A stretch of DNA of 61,967 nucleotides from an uncultured Methylococcaceae bacterium (GCA_913056195.1 CAJXMF010000009.1:1-61967); one strand, 5' to 3'. Shown: positions 26,183 through 36,141, counted from the stretch's first letter. The notes: generated by a model not told the origin, from the letters alone. Program-made: numbers and translations.

Positions 26183-27046
26183 ATGTTTTCTAAAATCATC
26201 GTCGGTTCCAGTCTCAGCGAGGTATCGAGTAAAACCTTGTGTTGCTTGAACGGCTTACGTCCAGCGGGTGCTAAAGAGATCATTCTGGCACATGCCATGA
26301 ATATCCGGGATGTGGGTGGTTTGTATACCCAATTAAAAAAGCTGGTGCAACCCATTCTGGAAAAGCAAAAAAAAATTCTGGAAGCCATGGGCTACACCGT
26401 CAGTATCGAGGTGTTGCTAGGCTTTCCCTATTACGAGATTAACCGACTGGCACGCGAAACCAATGCTTCGTTGATTGCAGTACATGTCTCTGCCGAATCC
26501 TTGATTGACGATGCGTTTGTCGGTGGTGTCTCCTGTGAGGTTATCCAGCATGCCGAAAAGCCGGTATTGGTGATGAAAGCGCATACCCATAACGGCCAAT
26601 GCGAAACAGTCTGCGAAGACATACTGACCCATATCATTCATCCAACCGATTTCTCCGACAATGCCGAAAGAGCCTTCGCTTATGTCGAAAAACTGGTCGA
26701 AAGCGGCTGCAAAAAAGTTACATTGTTGCATGTTCAGGAACAAGAGCGGATCGGTAAATATTTGAAGGATAGACTCGCTGAATTCAATGCGATTGATCAG
26801 ACTCGCCTGGATAGGCTCAAGCAAGGTTTGCTGGAAAAAGGCGCGGAGGAAGTCAATATTCAAATACCTTACGGTTCGACAACCCACGAATTGTTACAAG
26901 TCATTGATCCGCATAAACATTCGTTGCTGGTGATGGGCAGCCAAGGGCGCGGGTTTATTTCGGAACTGTTTCTAGGCAGCGTCAGCCATAACATGGTGCG
27001 CAAGGCGCCAGTGCCAGTACTGTTGATACCCGCTGTGCGCCAATGA
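26183..27046 (+). CDS. Universal stress protein with two UspA domains
   Basis: 287-residue cytosolic protein of two tandem Usp domains (about 1-135 and 148-287). The second ends with the ATP-binding pattern G-x2-G-x9-G-S (MGSQGRGFISELFLGSVSH near 252-270) and PVPVLLIP; the first has a weaker version (HVSAESLIDDAFVGGVS near 93). A GGGAG ribosome-binding site precedes the ATG. Two-domain Usp proteins are common passengers in ars clusters, but their role there is not established. It lies in the segment bracketed by the direct repeat. Confidence 0.85.
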   Translation: MFSKIIVGSSLSEVSSKTLCCLNGLRPAGAKEIILAHAMNIRDVGGLYTQLKKLVQPILEKQKKILEAMGYTVSIEVLLGFPYYEINRLARETNASLIAVHVSAESLIDDAFVGGVSCEVIQHAEKPVLVMKAHTHNGQCETVCEDILTHIIHPTDFSDNAERAFAYVEKLVESGCKKVTLLHVQEQERIGKYLKDRLAEFNAIDQTRLDRLKQGLLEKGAEEVNIQIPYGSTTHELLQVIDPHKHSLLVMGSQGRGFISELFLGSVSHNMVRKAPVPVLLIPAVRQ

Positions 27047-27057
27047 CGCCGGTGAAA

Positions 27058-27081
27058 CCTGTCCAGCATATGTTGGACAGG
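27058..27081 (+). terminator. Hairpin after usp, possible terminator or operator
   Basis: CCTGTCCA and TGGACAGG enclose an 8-base loop, 12 bases after the usp stop. No T-run follows, so termination would be weak. The rest of the 175-base gap before arsD contains only a TATAAT at 27202-27207, too close to the ribosome-binding site to trust as a promoter. Confidence 0.4.
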
Positions 27082-27221
27082 TACGGCGTGCGCATTGGGG
27101 CGCGTTGCCGTTGTGGCGCAACTGATTTATGTCCACACACGCTTGAAGGCAGAAGTGGATCGGATTGGTGCCTTTTGAAGCATTTTCTAAACTGATACTT
27201 GTATAATTGATGGAGAATTAA

Positions 27222-27587
27222 ATGAAAAAGATCGAAGTATTTGACCCGTCGCTGTGTTGCAGCACCGGCGTTTGTGGCGTTGATGTTGACCAGGCTTTGG
27301 TGACCTTTGCCGCCGATGTCGATTGGGCGAAGCAGAACGGCGCACACATCGAGCGCTACAACCTGGCGCAGCAGCCACAGGTATTTGCTGACAATGCAAC
27401 CGTAAAAGGTTTTTTGCAGCGATCAGGTCAGGATGCGCTTCCCCTGATTCTGGTTGATGGCAAAGTGGCTCTTGCCGGACGCTATCCGAAACGATCTGAA
27501 TTAGCCCACTGGTGTGGCATTGAGCAAGCCGCAGAAGACGATAAAGCAACAACATCCGGTTGCTGCTCCGGCTCAAGCTGTTGCTGA
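27222..27587 (+). CDS. arsD: Arsenite metallochaperone / trans-acting repressor ArsD
   Basis: 121-residue ArsD. The metalloid site is FDPSLCCSTGVCG (Cys12, Cys13, Cys18), and the C-terminus carries the extra cysteine pairs SGCCSGSSCC. ArsD passes As(III) to ArsA. GGAG lies just before the ATG. It precedes arsA directly, as expected, and its third-base usage looks richer in G and C than that of arsC or acr3. Confidence 0.92.
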   Translation: MKKIEVFDPSLCCSTGVCGVDVDQALVTFAADVDWAKQNGAHIERYNLAQQPQVFADNATVKGFLQRSGQDALPLILVDGKVALAGRYPKRSELAHWCGIEQAAEDDKATTSGCCSGSSCC

Positions 27588-27607
27588 ATACTATGAAGCA
27601 AACAACG

Positions 27608-29389
27608 ATGAAATTTCTGCAACATCCGCCCCGCTTTCTGTTTTTTACCGGTAAAGGCGGCGTCGGCAAAACCTCGATTGCCTGCGCCACGGCTATGCAA
27701 TTGGCCGAAGCCGGAAAGCGCGTCCTTCTGGTCAGTACCGACCCGGCATCCAATGTCGGACAGGTATTTGGCATGGATATTGGTAATCACATCACACCGA
27801 TTCCGGCTGTACCACAACTTTCGGCTCTCGAAATTGATCCCGAGACCGCAGCACGTGCCTATCGAGAGCGTCTGGTCGGCCCGGTACGCGGCGTGTTGCC
27901 GGATGATGTGGTGAAAGGCATGGAAGAATCGTTGTCCGGCGCATGCACCACCGAAATTGCCGCCTTTGACGAGTTCACCGCGTTACTGACTGATGCCGCA
28001 TTCACGGCGGATTACGAGCACATTATCTTTGATACGGCGCCCACCGGCCACACCATCCGTTTGTTGCAACTGCCGGGTGCATGGAGCGGTTTTCTGGAGA
28101 CAGGCAAGGGCGATGCCTCGTGCCTCGGTCCGCTGGCCGGTCTGGAAAAGCAGCGCGCGCAGTACAAAGCCGCTGTCGACGCCTTGACCGACCCGCAGCA
28201 TACCCGATTGGTACTGGTCGCCCGTCCCCAGCTCACCAGTCTGCGTGAAGTAGCGAGAACCCACGAAGAACTGGCGGCTATTGGTCTTAAACAGCAATAT
28301 CTTGTCATTAATGGTCTGTTGCCACCTTCAGAAGCGGATGCTGACCCACTGGCCGCCGCCATCCATAGACGAGAGCAAGCAGCACTCGAAAACATCCCGA
28401 CGGTATTGACCGCGCTCCCGTGTGACCATGTCGCCCTCAAGCCCTTCAATCTCATCGGTCTTGATGCGCTGCGGCAGTTGCTGACCAATCTTCCCTCACA
28501 GAATCCCGCCGCGATGGATTCGCCGATCGAACTTGATGCGCCCTGTTTGGCAGACCTGATCGATAGCATTGCGGCAGATGAACACGGCCTTGTCATGTTA
28601 ATGGGCAAAGGAGGTGTCGGCAAGACGACGATGGCGGCCGCCATCGCCATCGCATTGGCGGATCGTGGCTTGCCTGTGCATTTGACAACATCCGATCCTG
28701 CGGCTCACTTGACCGATATTCTGCATTCCTCACTCGACAATTTGACTGTAAGTCGAATTGATCCACAGGTAGAAACCGAGCGCTATCGCCAGCACGTGCT
28801 GGAAACCAAGGGCGCGCAACTCGATGCCGAAGGTCGTGCGTTGCTGGAAGAAGATCTGCGTTCGCCCTGCACCGAAGAAATTGCGGTATTCCAGGCATTC
28901 TCGCGCGTTATTCGCGAGGCAGGAGAGAAATTTGTCATCATGGACACAGCCCCGACCGGGCATACCTTACTCCTGCTTGATGCGACGGGTGCCTATCACC
29001 GCGAAGTGGCCCGACAAATAGGCAAGACCGGTATGCACTTCACGACGCCAATGATGCAATTACAGGATCCGAAGCAAACGAAGGTACTGGTTGTCACGCT
29101 GGCGGAAACGACGCCGGTACTGGAGGCTGCCAACCTGCAAGCTGACCTGCGTCGTGCCGGCATCGAACCCTGGGCTTGGATCATCAACGCCAGCGTGGCG
29201 GCGGCTTCGACCCAGTCACCATTGCTGCGTCAGCGTGCCGCCAACGAGCGACGCGAAATCAGCGCCGTGGCCAACCAGCACGCAGACCGTTACGCTGTTG
29301 TCCCGCTTTTGAAGGAAGAGCCGATCGGGGCTGAACGACTGCGTGCGCTCATCCATCATCAAGCTAATGAAATCGGAAAAATTCAATAG
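27608..29389 (+). CDS. arsA: Arsenite-stimulated ATPase ArsA
   Basis: 593-residue ATPase of two homologous halves. Each has a P-loop (FTGKGGVGKTS near residue 13; LMGKGGVGKTT near 330) and the DTAPTGHT signature (near 140 and 450). The As-binding cysteines are in SGACTTEIAAFDEF near 112, GDASCLGPL near 170 and SPCTEEIAVF near 417. ArsA energises arsenite export by ArsB/Acr3 pumps. I chose the start MKFLQHPPRFLFF, which aligns with E. coli ArsA; ATG 27593 would add five residues. The last residues ANEIGKIQ duplicate the arsC C-terminus, so the end of this protein is probably chimeric. Confidence 0.92.
   Translation: MKFLQHPPRFLFFTGKGGVGKTSIACATAMQLAEAGKRVLLVSTDPASNVGQVFGMDIGNHITPIPAVPQLSALEIDPETAARAYRERLVGPVRGVLPDDVVKGMEESLSGACTTEIAAFDEFTALLTDAAFTADYEHIIFDTAPTGHTIRLLQLPGAWSGFLETGKGDASCLGPLAGLEKQRAQYKAAVDALTDPQHTRLVLVARPQLTSLREVARTHEELAAIGLKQQYLVINGLLPPSEADADPLAAAIHRREQAALENIPTVLTALPCDHVALKPFNLIGLDALRQLLTNLPSQNPAAMDSPIELDAPCLADLIDSIAADEHGLVMLMGKGGVGKTTMAAAIAIALADRGLPVHLTTSDPAAHLTDILHSSLDNLTVSRIDPQVETERYRQHVLETKGAQLDAEGRALLEEDLRSPCTEEIAVFQAFSRVIREAGEKFVIMDTAPTGHTLLLLDATGAYHREVARQIGKTGMHFTTPMMQLQDPKQTKVLVVTLAETTPVLEAANLQADLRRAGIEPWAWIINASVAAASTQSPLLRQRAANERREISAVANQHADRYAVVPLLKEEPIGAERLRALIHHQANEIGKIQ
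29361..29389 (+). repeat. Direct repeat at the end of arsA (copy 2 of the bracket)
   Basis: AAGCT followed by AATGAAATCGGAAAAATTCA with the T of AAGCT directly before, then (A)TAG. It matches the arsC end at 25976-26005 except for one missing C and one G-to-A change. The pair encloses 3.4 kb carrying usp, arsD and arsA. Confidence 0.9.
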
Positions 29390-29399
29390 GTATCCTACT

Positions 29400-30503
29400 A
29401 TGAGTACACCACATAACAACACCGTACAAGCTGAGCAACCTAAGCGTTTGAGTGTATTTGAGCGTTATCTGTCTGTCTGGGTCGCATTATGCATGGCTAT
29501 CGGTATTTTCCTGGGTAAACAATTTCCTGAGATTACAGACGAGCTGCGCAAATTGGAATTTGGCCAGGACAGTCATATCAGTATACCGATCGCGGTATTG
29601 ATCTGGCTGATGGTTTATCCGATGATGCTAAAAATTGACTTTTCCAGTGTGTTGAATGTGCGTAAACGACCACGCGGAATTTTGATTACTTTGTTTGTCA
29701 ATTGGCTGGTCAAGCCGTTTTCAATGGCACTGATTGCCTGGCTGTTTTTTAAACATCTGTGGTTGCCATTCATTGGTGCTGAATTGGCCGATCAATATAT
29801 CGCCGGATGTATTATTCTGGCGGCCGCACCCTGCACGGCGATGGTGTTTGTCTGGTCCTATCTGACCGATGGCGACCCCGCCTACACCCTGGTTCAAGTA
29901 TCCCTGAACGACTTGCTGATGTTGATATTATTTGCACCGATTGTCGCATTTCTGATCAATGGCGCCAGTAACTTAACCGTGCCCTATGATGTCTTGTTTT
30001 ACAGTGTCATCGCGTTTATTGTTATTCCGTTGACGCTGGGCAGCTTAAGTCGGGTTATATTGATCCGTTTGAAAGGTGTGGTCTGGTTTGAAAAACGCTT
30101 TATCGCTTTTTTTCATCCGATCACCGTACTCGCCTTGTTACTGACGCTGATTTTCATCTTTGCCTTTCAGGCCGACAACATCACCGGAAAATTTATACAC
30201 GTCGTTCTGATTGCGATACCGATTCTGCTTCAGGTCTATTTTAATTCTTCGTTAGCTTATGGCTTGATGAAAGTCTTTAAAGTCCCCTTTAATGTTGCAG
30301 CGCCTGGCGCTCTGATCGGTGCCAGTAATTTCTTTGAACTGGCCGTCGCAACAGCAATTGCCTTGTATGGCCCGGAATCCGGCGCCGCACTGGCAACCGT
30401 GGTCGGTGTGCTGGTTGAAGTCCCCGTCATGCTGTCTGTGGTCGCTTTTTGTAACCGTACGCGACATTGGTTTCCCGAACAAACCATGAGCGCTGAAAAA
30501 TAA
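29400..30503 (+). CDS. acr3: Acr3-family arsenite efflux permease
   Basis: 367-residue inner-membrane permease with ten hydrophobic segments. Family features: LSVFERYLSVWVALCMAIGI near residues 18-37, the essential Cys in LAAAPCTAMVFVWS near 141, and GASNFFELAVATAIALYG near 310 with its conserved Glu. It exports As(III), here probably coupled to ArsA and ArsD. The ATG at 29400 follows the arsA stop by ten bases. It converges with the RND permease gene 39 bases away; no clear hairpin is seen between them. Confidence 0.93.
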   Translation: MSTPHNNTVQAEQPKRLSVFERYLSVWVALCMAIGIFLGKQFPEITDELRKLEFGQDSHISIPIAVLIWLMVYPMMLKIDFSSVLNVRKRPRGILITLFVNWLVKPFSMALIAWLFFKHLWLPFIGAELADQYIAGCIILAAAPCTAMVFVWSYLTDGDPAYTLVQVSLNDLLMLILFAPIVAFLINGASNLTVPYDVLFYSVIAFIVIPLTLGSLSRVILIRLKGVVWFEKRFIAFFHPITVLALLLTLIFIFAFQADNITGKFIHVVLIAIPILLQVYFNSSLAYGLMKVFKVPFNVAAPGALIGASNFFELAVATAIALYGPESGAALATVVGVLVEVPVMLSVVAFCNRTRHWFPEQTMSAEK

Positions 30504-30542
30504 AGAATATAGCTAAATACGATTAAAAAGATAGCAAGTCAT

Positions 30543-33500
30543 CTATGTTAGCTGTGATTCCTTATTGAGAAGAACTAAAAAACTTGGCAGCACGATGAGT
30601 ACCAACGGTGTCTGAACAACCAGCCCGGACACAATAGCAATCGCCAAGGGTTGCAGCATTTCCGAACCGGCGCCGATACCCATTGCCAGCGGCATGAGTG
30701 CCAGGATGGCCGCTACGGTGGTCATGGCTATCGGGCGCATGCGGTTGTTACCGGCCGTAATCATGCGTTGGATGACGTTTCCTGAATCAGGCAGGCTCTG
30801 ATATTCCGAATAATAAAAGATGCTGACCTCGGTAACAATGCCGATCACCATGGTCATGCCCATCATCGCGGTAATGTTCAATTCAGTATTTGTCAGCCAT
30901 AAGCCGACAAACACGGCCGCTACGGCCGATAAGGTCGTCAGCATCATCGCCAGCGCCACATGAAATAGCTCATACAAATACAGCAACAGGATGAAAACCA
31001 GTGCCACCGCCGCGGCAAACACGATGATTAAGTCATGGAAGGCGACGCGTTGTTGTTCATATAAACCCCCCAGAACATAATAGACGTCTTTTGGCAGCAT
31101 GCCGGGCTGATTCAGGGTTTTGACGACATCGGCGACGGCGGAACCCATATCCCGGCCGCTGATGCGCGCCGTAACGGCCGCCATGCGTTTTAGATTGTCA
31201 CGAGTGATTTGCGCCTGTCCCGTTTCCGTAGTGATTTCCACAATCCGTTTAAGCGGCACCCAGTGGCTTGTAGAAGCTCTATTGGAGACGCTGCTGGAAG
31301 ATCCATTGAGTGCATTGCCAGGGGCAGAATTACCGTCAGGTACCAGAATGCGCAACTGCTCCAGCGCCCGCATCGTCCCGCGTTCGTTGGTTGGTATCCA
31401 GACCCGCAGGTTGACCATCTTGGGCCCTTCCTGCAGTTGGGTGGTAACGGTTCCCGACAGGTAATTATTCAGGGTCTGCTGAACAGCGGCAGGGTTGAGC
31501 CCTTCGAGAGCGGCTTTATCCCGTAAAACCCGAATACTCAAGGCATCGCCGGCAGGAATGACGCCGTTGTTCAGGTCGACGACGCCCGGTATTTTTTCCA
31601 ATGCCGAAGCGACCTTGTCGGCCAATTGTGCCAATAATTTGCCGTCATTGGTATACAACTTGACTTCTATCGGCTGCGGGACCGCCGTTAAATCGCCGAT
31701 CAAATCTTCCATCAGCTTGGCGAGTTCAACACTGAGTCCCGGGACTTTAAGGGCAATCTGTTCCCGGACGCTATCCATCACCTCGTCCAGGCTGCGTCGG
31801 GGTAAGGGTTTCAAGCGCACAAAAAAGTCGCCTTCATTGGCTTCGGTGATGAAACCTCCCAAACTGTTGCCGGTGCGGCGAGAATAAGTCGCCACTTCCG
31901 GCAACTTGCGCAGAATGGTTTCGACCTGTCTCAGCAAGCGGTCCGTTTCCGATACGGAAGTGCCCGGTGCGGCCCTGTAATCGAGAATAAAACCGCCTTC
32001 ATCCATTGATGGCATAAAGCCCGAACCGGTCTGCTGCCAGCCAAGGAAGCCTGCGGCCAAGAGTGGAAGCAGCGCTGCCAATATCAGCCAGGGCCTTGGT
32101 AATAACACCTGCAGCAGACCTTGATTGTGCTGGTGAAACCAGCGTGTCACGGGGCCGTTTTCTTCCTGTTCGGTATCCTTTTGCGTCAGGCTATGAGAGG
32201 CCAGCAACGGCACGGCCAGCCAGGCCACGATAAAGGAAATAAACAGGGCCGAAGCCATGGTTATCGACAAGGCTTTAAAAAAACTGCCGCTGACGCCGGA
32301 TAAAAAAGCCAATGGCGCAAAAATAATGATCGTCGAGGCCGAGGAACCTGCAAGAGGTTTGGTGAATTCGTTGGCGGCCAGTTGGATACGCTCCTGATAG
32401 GTCCCCGAGGTTTCCCGCAGGCGGCGGATGATATGTTCGATCATGACAATTGCGTCATCGATAATCAGCGCGACAGCGGCCGCCATGCCGCCCAGCGTCA
32501 TGATGTTGAAGCCGATGCCCAGTAAATGAATGATCAATACCGTTGCCGACAAGGCCATGGGCACGGTAATGGCGGCGATCACCGTGACCTTGAAGTTACG
32601 CAGAAATACCAGCAGAGTGACAATGGCCAGCCCCAATCCGATCAGCAAGGATTCTACGACGCTGTGAGCGGAGGCGACAATTAGATCGCTTTGGTCGTAC
32701 CATTTGGCGATTTTTATATCGGCCGGGAGCTTCTGCTTGATGAGTTTCAGTTGGGATTGTGCGTTGTGGGCAATTTCAACCGTGCTGCTGCCGGGTTGCT
32801 GATTGATTTGAAACAGCACGGCATCGCGGCCCTCGGCGGTAATTCTCTGCCACTGCGGCGCGGTGGTTTTCACCACCTGCGCGACATCTTCAAGATAGAC
32901 CAGTCCATTCTGACCGCTTCGTAAAATAGTTCTTGAAATCTGCTGCGAATTTTGCAGTTGAGTATTGGCCAGCAGCAGGTACAGTTTATAGTTTTGCTCC
33001 AGCCGACCTACCGCCTGGATTACATTGGCGGCCGACAGAGCGGTGGCAATGTCATTCAGACCTAAACCCAGCGCATTGATGCGCGCCGGATCGACGAGAA
33101 CCTGATATTCCGCGATTGCGCCGCCTAGTACATCCACTTTGGCCACGCCGGGGATCGTCGAGAGGATTGGCCTGATTTGATAGAGCGCCATGTCCCGGAG
33201 TTCGACCAGACTATGGCCTGGTGACGACAAGCTGTAACCCAGCACCGGGAATACCGTCGGATCCATGCGTCGGACCCCGAACGACAAGGCGGCCGGCAAC
33301 GTCGAGCGAATTTGATTAATGGCCGAGGCCACCTGCAGCATGGCCGAGACCATATCAGTGCCCCACTTAAAATTGATGGCAATATCGGCGCTGCCGCGGC
33401 TGGTCGCCGAGCGCACGCTTAAAACCCCCGGCACCGCGCGCACGGCCTCTTCCACCGGCCAGGTGACCTGAACGGCCATGCGCTCTGCCGGCATGTCGCC

Positions 33501-33647
33501 AGCATTGAGATTGACCACCACCCTGGGAAAGGTCACCTGAGGAAACAGACTGACCGGCGTGTTGTAGATTTCAAAGAAGCCGGCGATGGCGAAAAGGCCG
33601 AGCGCGAACAAAATGGAGCGGCGGTGCCAATGAGCCCATTGTATCAT
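30543..33647 (-). CDS. RND efflux permease (AcrB/CusA superfamily)
   Basis: 1034-residue inner-membrane proton-driven pump with the RND plan: one N-terminal helix, a large periplasmic porter domain (about 35-330), six helices, a second periplasmic domain (about 540-840) and six final helices. TM4 has GGMAAAVALIIDDAIVMIEH near 390-410 with the paired Asp used in proton relay. The DD pair is more like HAE-1 multidrug pumps than CusA metal pumps, so the substrate is left open. The ATG overlaps the adaptor gene stop by four bases. It is the last gene of the PepSY-regulator-pump run. Confidence 0.9.
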   Translation of the reverse strand: MIQWAHWHRRSILFALGLFAIAGFFEIYNTPVSLFPQVTFPRVVVNLNAGDMPAERMAVQVTWPVEEAVRAVPGVLSVRSATSRGSADIAINFKWGTDMVSAMLQVASAINQIRSTLPAALSFGVRRMDPTVFPVLGYSLSSPGHSLVELRDMALYQIRPILSTIPGVAKVDVLGGAIAEYQVLVDPARINALGLGLNDIATALSAANVIQAVGRLEQNYKLYLLLANTQLQNSQQISRTILRSGQNGLVYLEDVAQVVKTTAPQWQRITAEGRDAVLFQINQQPGSSTVEIAHNAQSQLKLIKQKLPADIKIAKWYDQSDLIVASAHSVVESLLIGLGLAIVTLLVFLRNFKVTVIAAITVPMALSATVLIIHLLGIGFNIMTLGGMAAAVALIIDDAIVMIEHIIRRLRETSGTYQERIQLAANEFTKPLAGSSASTIIIFAPLAFLSGVSGSFFKALSITMASALFISFIVAWLAVPLLASHSLTQKDTEQEENGPVTRWFHQHNQGLLQVLLPRPWLILAALLPLLAAGFLGWQQTGSGFMPSMDEGGFILDYRAAPGTSVSETDRLLRQVETILRKLPEVATYSRRTGNSLGGFITEANEGDFFVRLKPLPRRSLDEVMDSVREQIALKVPGLSVELAKLMEDLIGDLTAVPQPIEVKLYTNDGKLLAQLADKVASALEKIPGVVDLNNGVIPAGDALSIRVLRDKAALEGLNPAAVQQTLNNYLSGTVTTQLQEGPKMVNLRVWIPTNERGTMRALEQLRILVPDGNSAPGNALNGSSSSVSNRASTSHWVPLKRIVEITTETGQAQITRDNLKRMAAVTARISGRDMGSAVADVVKTLNQPGMLPKDVYYVLGGLYEQQRVAFHDLIIVFAAAVALVFILLLYLYELFHVALAMMLTTLSAVAAVFVGLWLTNTELNITAMMGMTMVIGIVTEVSIFYYSEYQSLPDSGNVIQRMITAGNNRMRPIAMTTVAAILALMPLAMGIGAGSEMLQPLAIAIVSGLVVQTPLVLIVLPSFLVLLNKESQLT

Positions 33648-34756
33648 TGCGCAGCTCCCTTGCCGTTATGATCGGCAGGCACCGCAGATACGGCCATGCC
33701 GGGTTCCAGTTCGTAGTTGCCTACAACCACCACGTCATCTTCGGCTTTTAAATCGGTCGCTATCACTTCAACCTGCCGGTCGTTTTCGAGGCCGATCTCG
33801 ACGCGGTGTTTGACGGCGCGTCCGTTTGCAACCGTGAACAGACTGTAAGCGCCGTTATCGGGCAGCACCGCCTGCCGGGGAACGACGAAAGTATCGGCCG
33901 AAGCAATGACGATCCTGCCTTTGACGAAGTCATTGATCAACAGAATCTGATTCAGGGCTGGCCTGACGAAGACATTGAGCAGGCGGGTGTTCGGATCAAT
34001 TTGATGGGTGATGATTTCGATATGGCCCTTAACCGGTTCCGCAGCGGGCGTGTTGACCGATCTCATCAAGACCTGTTGGCCGGGCTGCAGATGCGCATAA
34101 TCCTCCGGTTCTATCCCTAAGCGCACCATCCACTGATTCTGATCAACGAGTTGCAGCAAGGGCGCGCCGGCGGCAACGATTTGTCCCTGCTGAACACTGA
34201 CCAGATAAATAATACCGTCTTGTTCCGCCCTGATTTGCCGTTCTTTACCGATACCCTGGTCAAGCAGGTTTTTGACCATGACTCGGGCTTGCTCGACGCG
34301 CAATTGCGTCGCGACGCTATTTTGCCGGGTTGCCAGTTTCAGACGGATGCGTTCCTGCAGCAGCTCATTGTCACGCAATGCCGCTGCCAGTTCTCGTCGC
34401 GCCTGCTCCAGTTGCAATACAGCGCTCACGCCCGGCTTTAATGTCAGCAGCACATCGCCTTGCCGGACAATCTGGCCCTGATTAACCTGCATTTTATCGA
34501 TCTGGCTGATATAGGGAACGCTGATCGTCATCAACTTGTCCGGAAACGGCAAAACCACGCCATAAGCGGTAAAGGTTTCGTTGAATTCACCTTTATGCAG
34601 TTTAATCGTTTTCACCTGCGCAACTGGCTCTGGTTCGGCCGCCGTGTCCGAACCGCTTGCATCGTGCGGCTTTAGCTGCCAGTAAAGCAGTAGACCGACC
34701 ATAACCAGGGCCAACAACGTAATAAGGACGATGATATTTTTAGAATTGAACTTCAT
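33644..34756 (-). CDS. RND efflux periplasmic adaptor
   Basis: 370-residue membrane-fusion protein with an N-terminal membrane anchor (about 8-27), lipoyl half VNQGQIVRQGDVLLTLKPG near 94-112, a coiled-coil hairpin (about 115-165), second lipoyl half (IYLVSVQQGQIVAAGAPLLQL near 183) and a beta-barrel/membrane-proximal end (about 200-360). It links the RND permease to the outer-membrane channel encoded just upstream; both junctions overlap by four bases. Confidence 0.88.
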   Translation of the reverse strand: MKFNSKNIIVLITLLALVMVGLLLYWQLKPHDASGSDTAAEPEPVAQVKTIKLHKGEFNETFTAYGVVLPFPDKLMTISVPYISQIDKMQVNQGQIVRQGDVLLTLKPGVSAVLQLEQARRELAAALRDNELLQERIRLKLATRQNSVATQLRVEQARVMVKNLLDQGIGKERQIRAEQDGIIYLVSVQQGQIVAAGAPLLQLVDQNQWMVRLGIEPEDYAHLQPGQQVLMRSVNTPAAEPVKGHIEIITHQIDPNTRLLNVFVRPALNQILLINDFVKGRIVIASADTFVVPRQAVLPDNGAYSLFTVANGRAVKHRVEIGLENDRQVEVIATDLKAEDDVVVVGNYELEPGMAVSAVPADHNGKGAAQ

Positions 34757-36141
34757 AATTCCTTCTCATTAAAATCAGTAGCCACATGATAAAGTCCACT
34801 TGCTACCTCCAAGGCAATCCCCGCTTGCACTAACTGCAATTTCAGGGTCAGCAGGCCAATTTTTTTGTTCGTCAGATTATTCCAGGCGACATAATAATTA
34901 AATACGTCGACCTGGCCGTTTTCGATACCTGCCTGATAGGCTTTGACCAGATTAGCCAAATCGGGAATGGCATGGCGAACAGATTCAATCTGTTTGTTTA
35001 GCGAGGCGATGGTAACCAGCAATTCGGCAATATCGGCTCTGGCTTGAAACAAGCGGCTGCTGTATTGATCGAACAGTTGTTGCCGCGTCGCCCGGTCAAG
35101 CGCGATCTGCCCCTGATTGCGGTCGAATATCGGCACGGTCATCGAGACGCCGAAGCCCAGGGTATAAAGGTTACTGTTATCCCGGGCGGAATTAAAGCCG
35201 ATACTGATTTGCGGAAATTGCTGCATCACTGCGATATGCAGGCGTTCTTCCTGACTTTCGTAACCCCGTTTCAGGGCGATTAAATCCAGTCGCCGGTTTC
35301 CTATATTCTGTATTAAGGCATGATAGGACGGCGTTTTCATGGTGGTAACGAGTTCAGCATCCTGCTGTAAATTAACTGCTTCATGGGGTTTAAGTCCCAT
35401 GGCCCGGTTCAGGCGTTGTTGTTGTTGTTTTATTTTCAATTTAAGCGCGAGCAAGCGAACATCGACCAGATTCTTGGCGGACACGGCGGTGACCCGCTCA
35501 AGCTCCGTGGCCAAGCCCAGTTCAGCGGCTTCCTGCAAGCGCGCGCGGTTATCTTCCAGACGCTGCGCCATTTTGCTGAGTAAAGCCTGTTGCTGACGGT
35601 AAACGATCAATTGATAAGCGGCCAGCTTTGCCGCCTGGGCGATTTGCCATTCCTGCCAGGCGATTTGCAGGTCGACGTTCTGTTGCTGTTTTTCTGCCGC
35701 TGTGATTTTATTCTGCCGCCAAATTAAAGCTGTCGCCTGCCAGCTCAGGCCTGCGCCATAGGCATTATTCATACCCAAGTCAGTGCCTCCGGAAGGCGCC
35801 GAAAAACTGTAGGAAACTTTCGGGTCCGGCAATAAACCAGCCTGCAACAGTTGTGCGCCGGCAATGAGGTGTTGATCCCGTATTGTGCGTAATTTCGGAT
35901 TGCGTAATACCGCCAAAATAGCCGCCTCATCCGGTGACAAACCGTCCTCAACATTAAATGCGATGGGTTTTAGCAAAGGATGCTTGATCTGTGTAGCCTG
36001 AAGCGTTAATTGTCGCTTTGAGGGTGTTTCAAGCTGTTGTTGAATGGCTTGTTCGGTTAATGGCTTGGCCTGATATTGAGCGCAGCCAACCAGCCAACAG
36101 AGCCATGCCGCTATAAAAGGTTTGCTTACTTTAGAATTCAT
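34753..36141 (-). CDS. TolC-family outer membrane lipoprotein of the RND pump
   Basis: 462-residue outer-membrane efflux protein. Its signal sequence ends in a lipobox, CWLVGC with Cys near 20, so it is lipid-anchored like CusC/OprM. Two OEP repeats follow (about 65-250 and 275-455), with AQLLQAGLLPDPKVSYSF near 91. It overlaps the adaptor gene downstream and the sensor kinase gene upstream by four bases each. Confidence 0.88.
   Translation of the reverse strand: MNSKVSKPFIAAWLCWLVGCAQYQAKPLTEQAIQQQLETPSKRQLTLQATQIKHPLLKPIAFNVEDGLSPDEAAILAVLRNPKLRTIRDQHLIAGAQLLQAGLLPDPKVSYSFSAPSGGTDLGMNNAYGAGLSWQATALIWRQNKITAAEKQQQNVDLQIAWQEWQIAQAAKLAAYQLIVYRQQQALLSKMAQRLEDNRARLQEAAELGLATELERVTAVSAKNLVDVRLLALKLKIKQQQQRLNRAMGLKPHEAVNLQQDAELVTTMKTPSYHALIQNIGNRRLDLIALKRGYESQEERLHIAVMQQFPQISIGFNSARDNSNLYTLGFGVSMTVPIFDRNQGQIALDRATRQQLFDQYSSRLFQARADIAELLVTIASLNKQIESVRHAIPDLANLVKAYQAGIENGQVDVFNYYVAWNNLTNKKIGLLTLKLQLVQAGIALEVASGLYHVATDFNEKEL

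Noticed and set aside
27202-27207. TATAAT as a promoter -10 for arsD
   Set aside because: It is only 14 bases before the ATG, so the start of transcription would fall in the ribosome-binding site, and no -35 at 16-18 bases is visible.
30504-30542. Terminator between convergent acr3 and the RND permease gene
   Set aside because: The 39 bases show no stem with a T-run.
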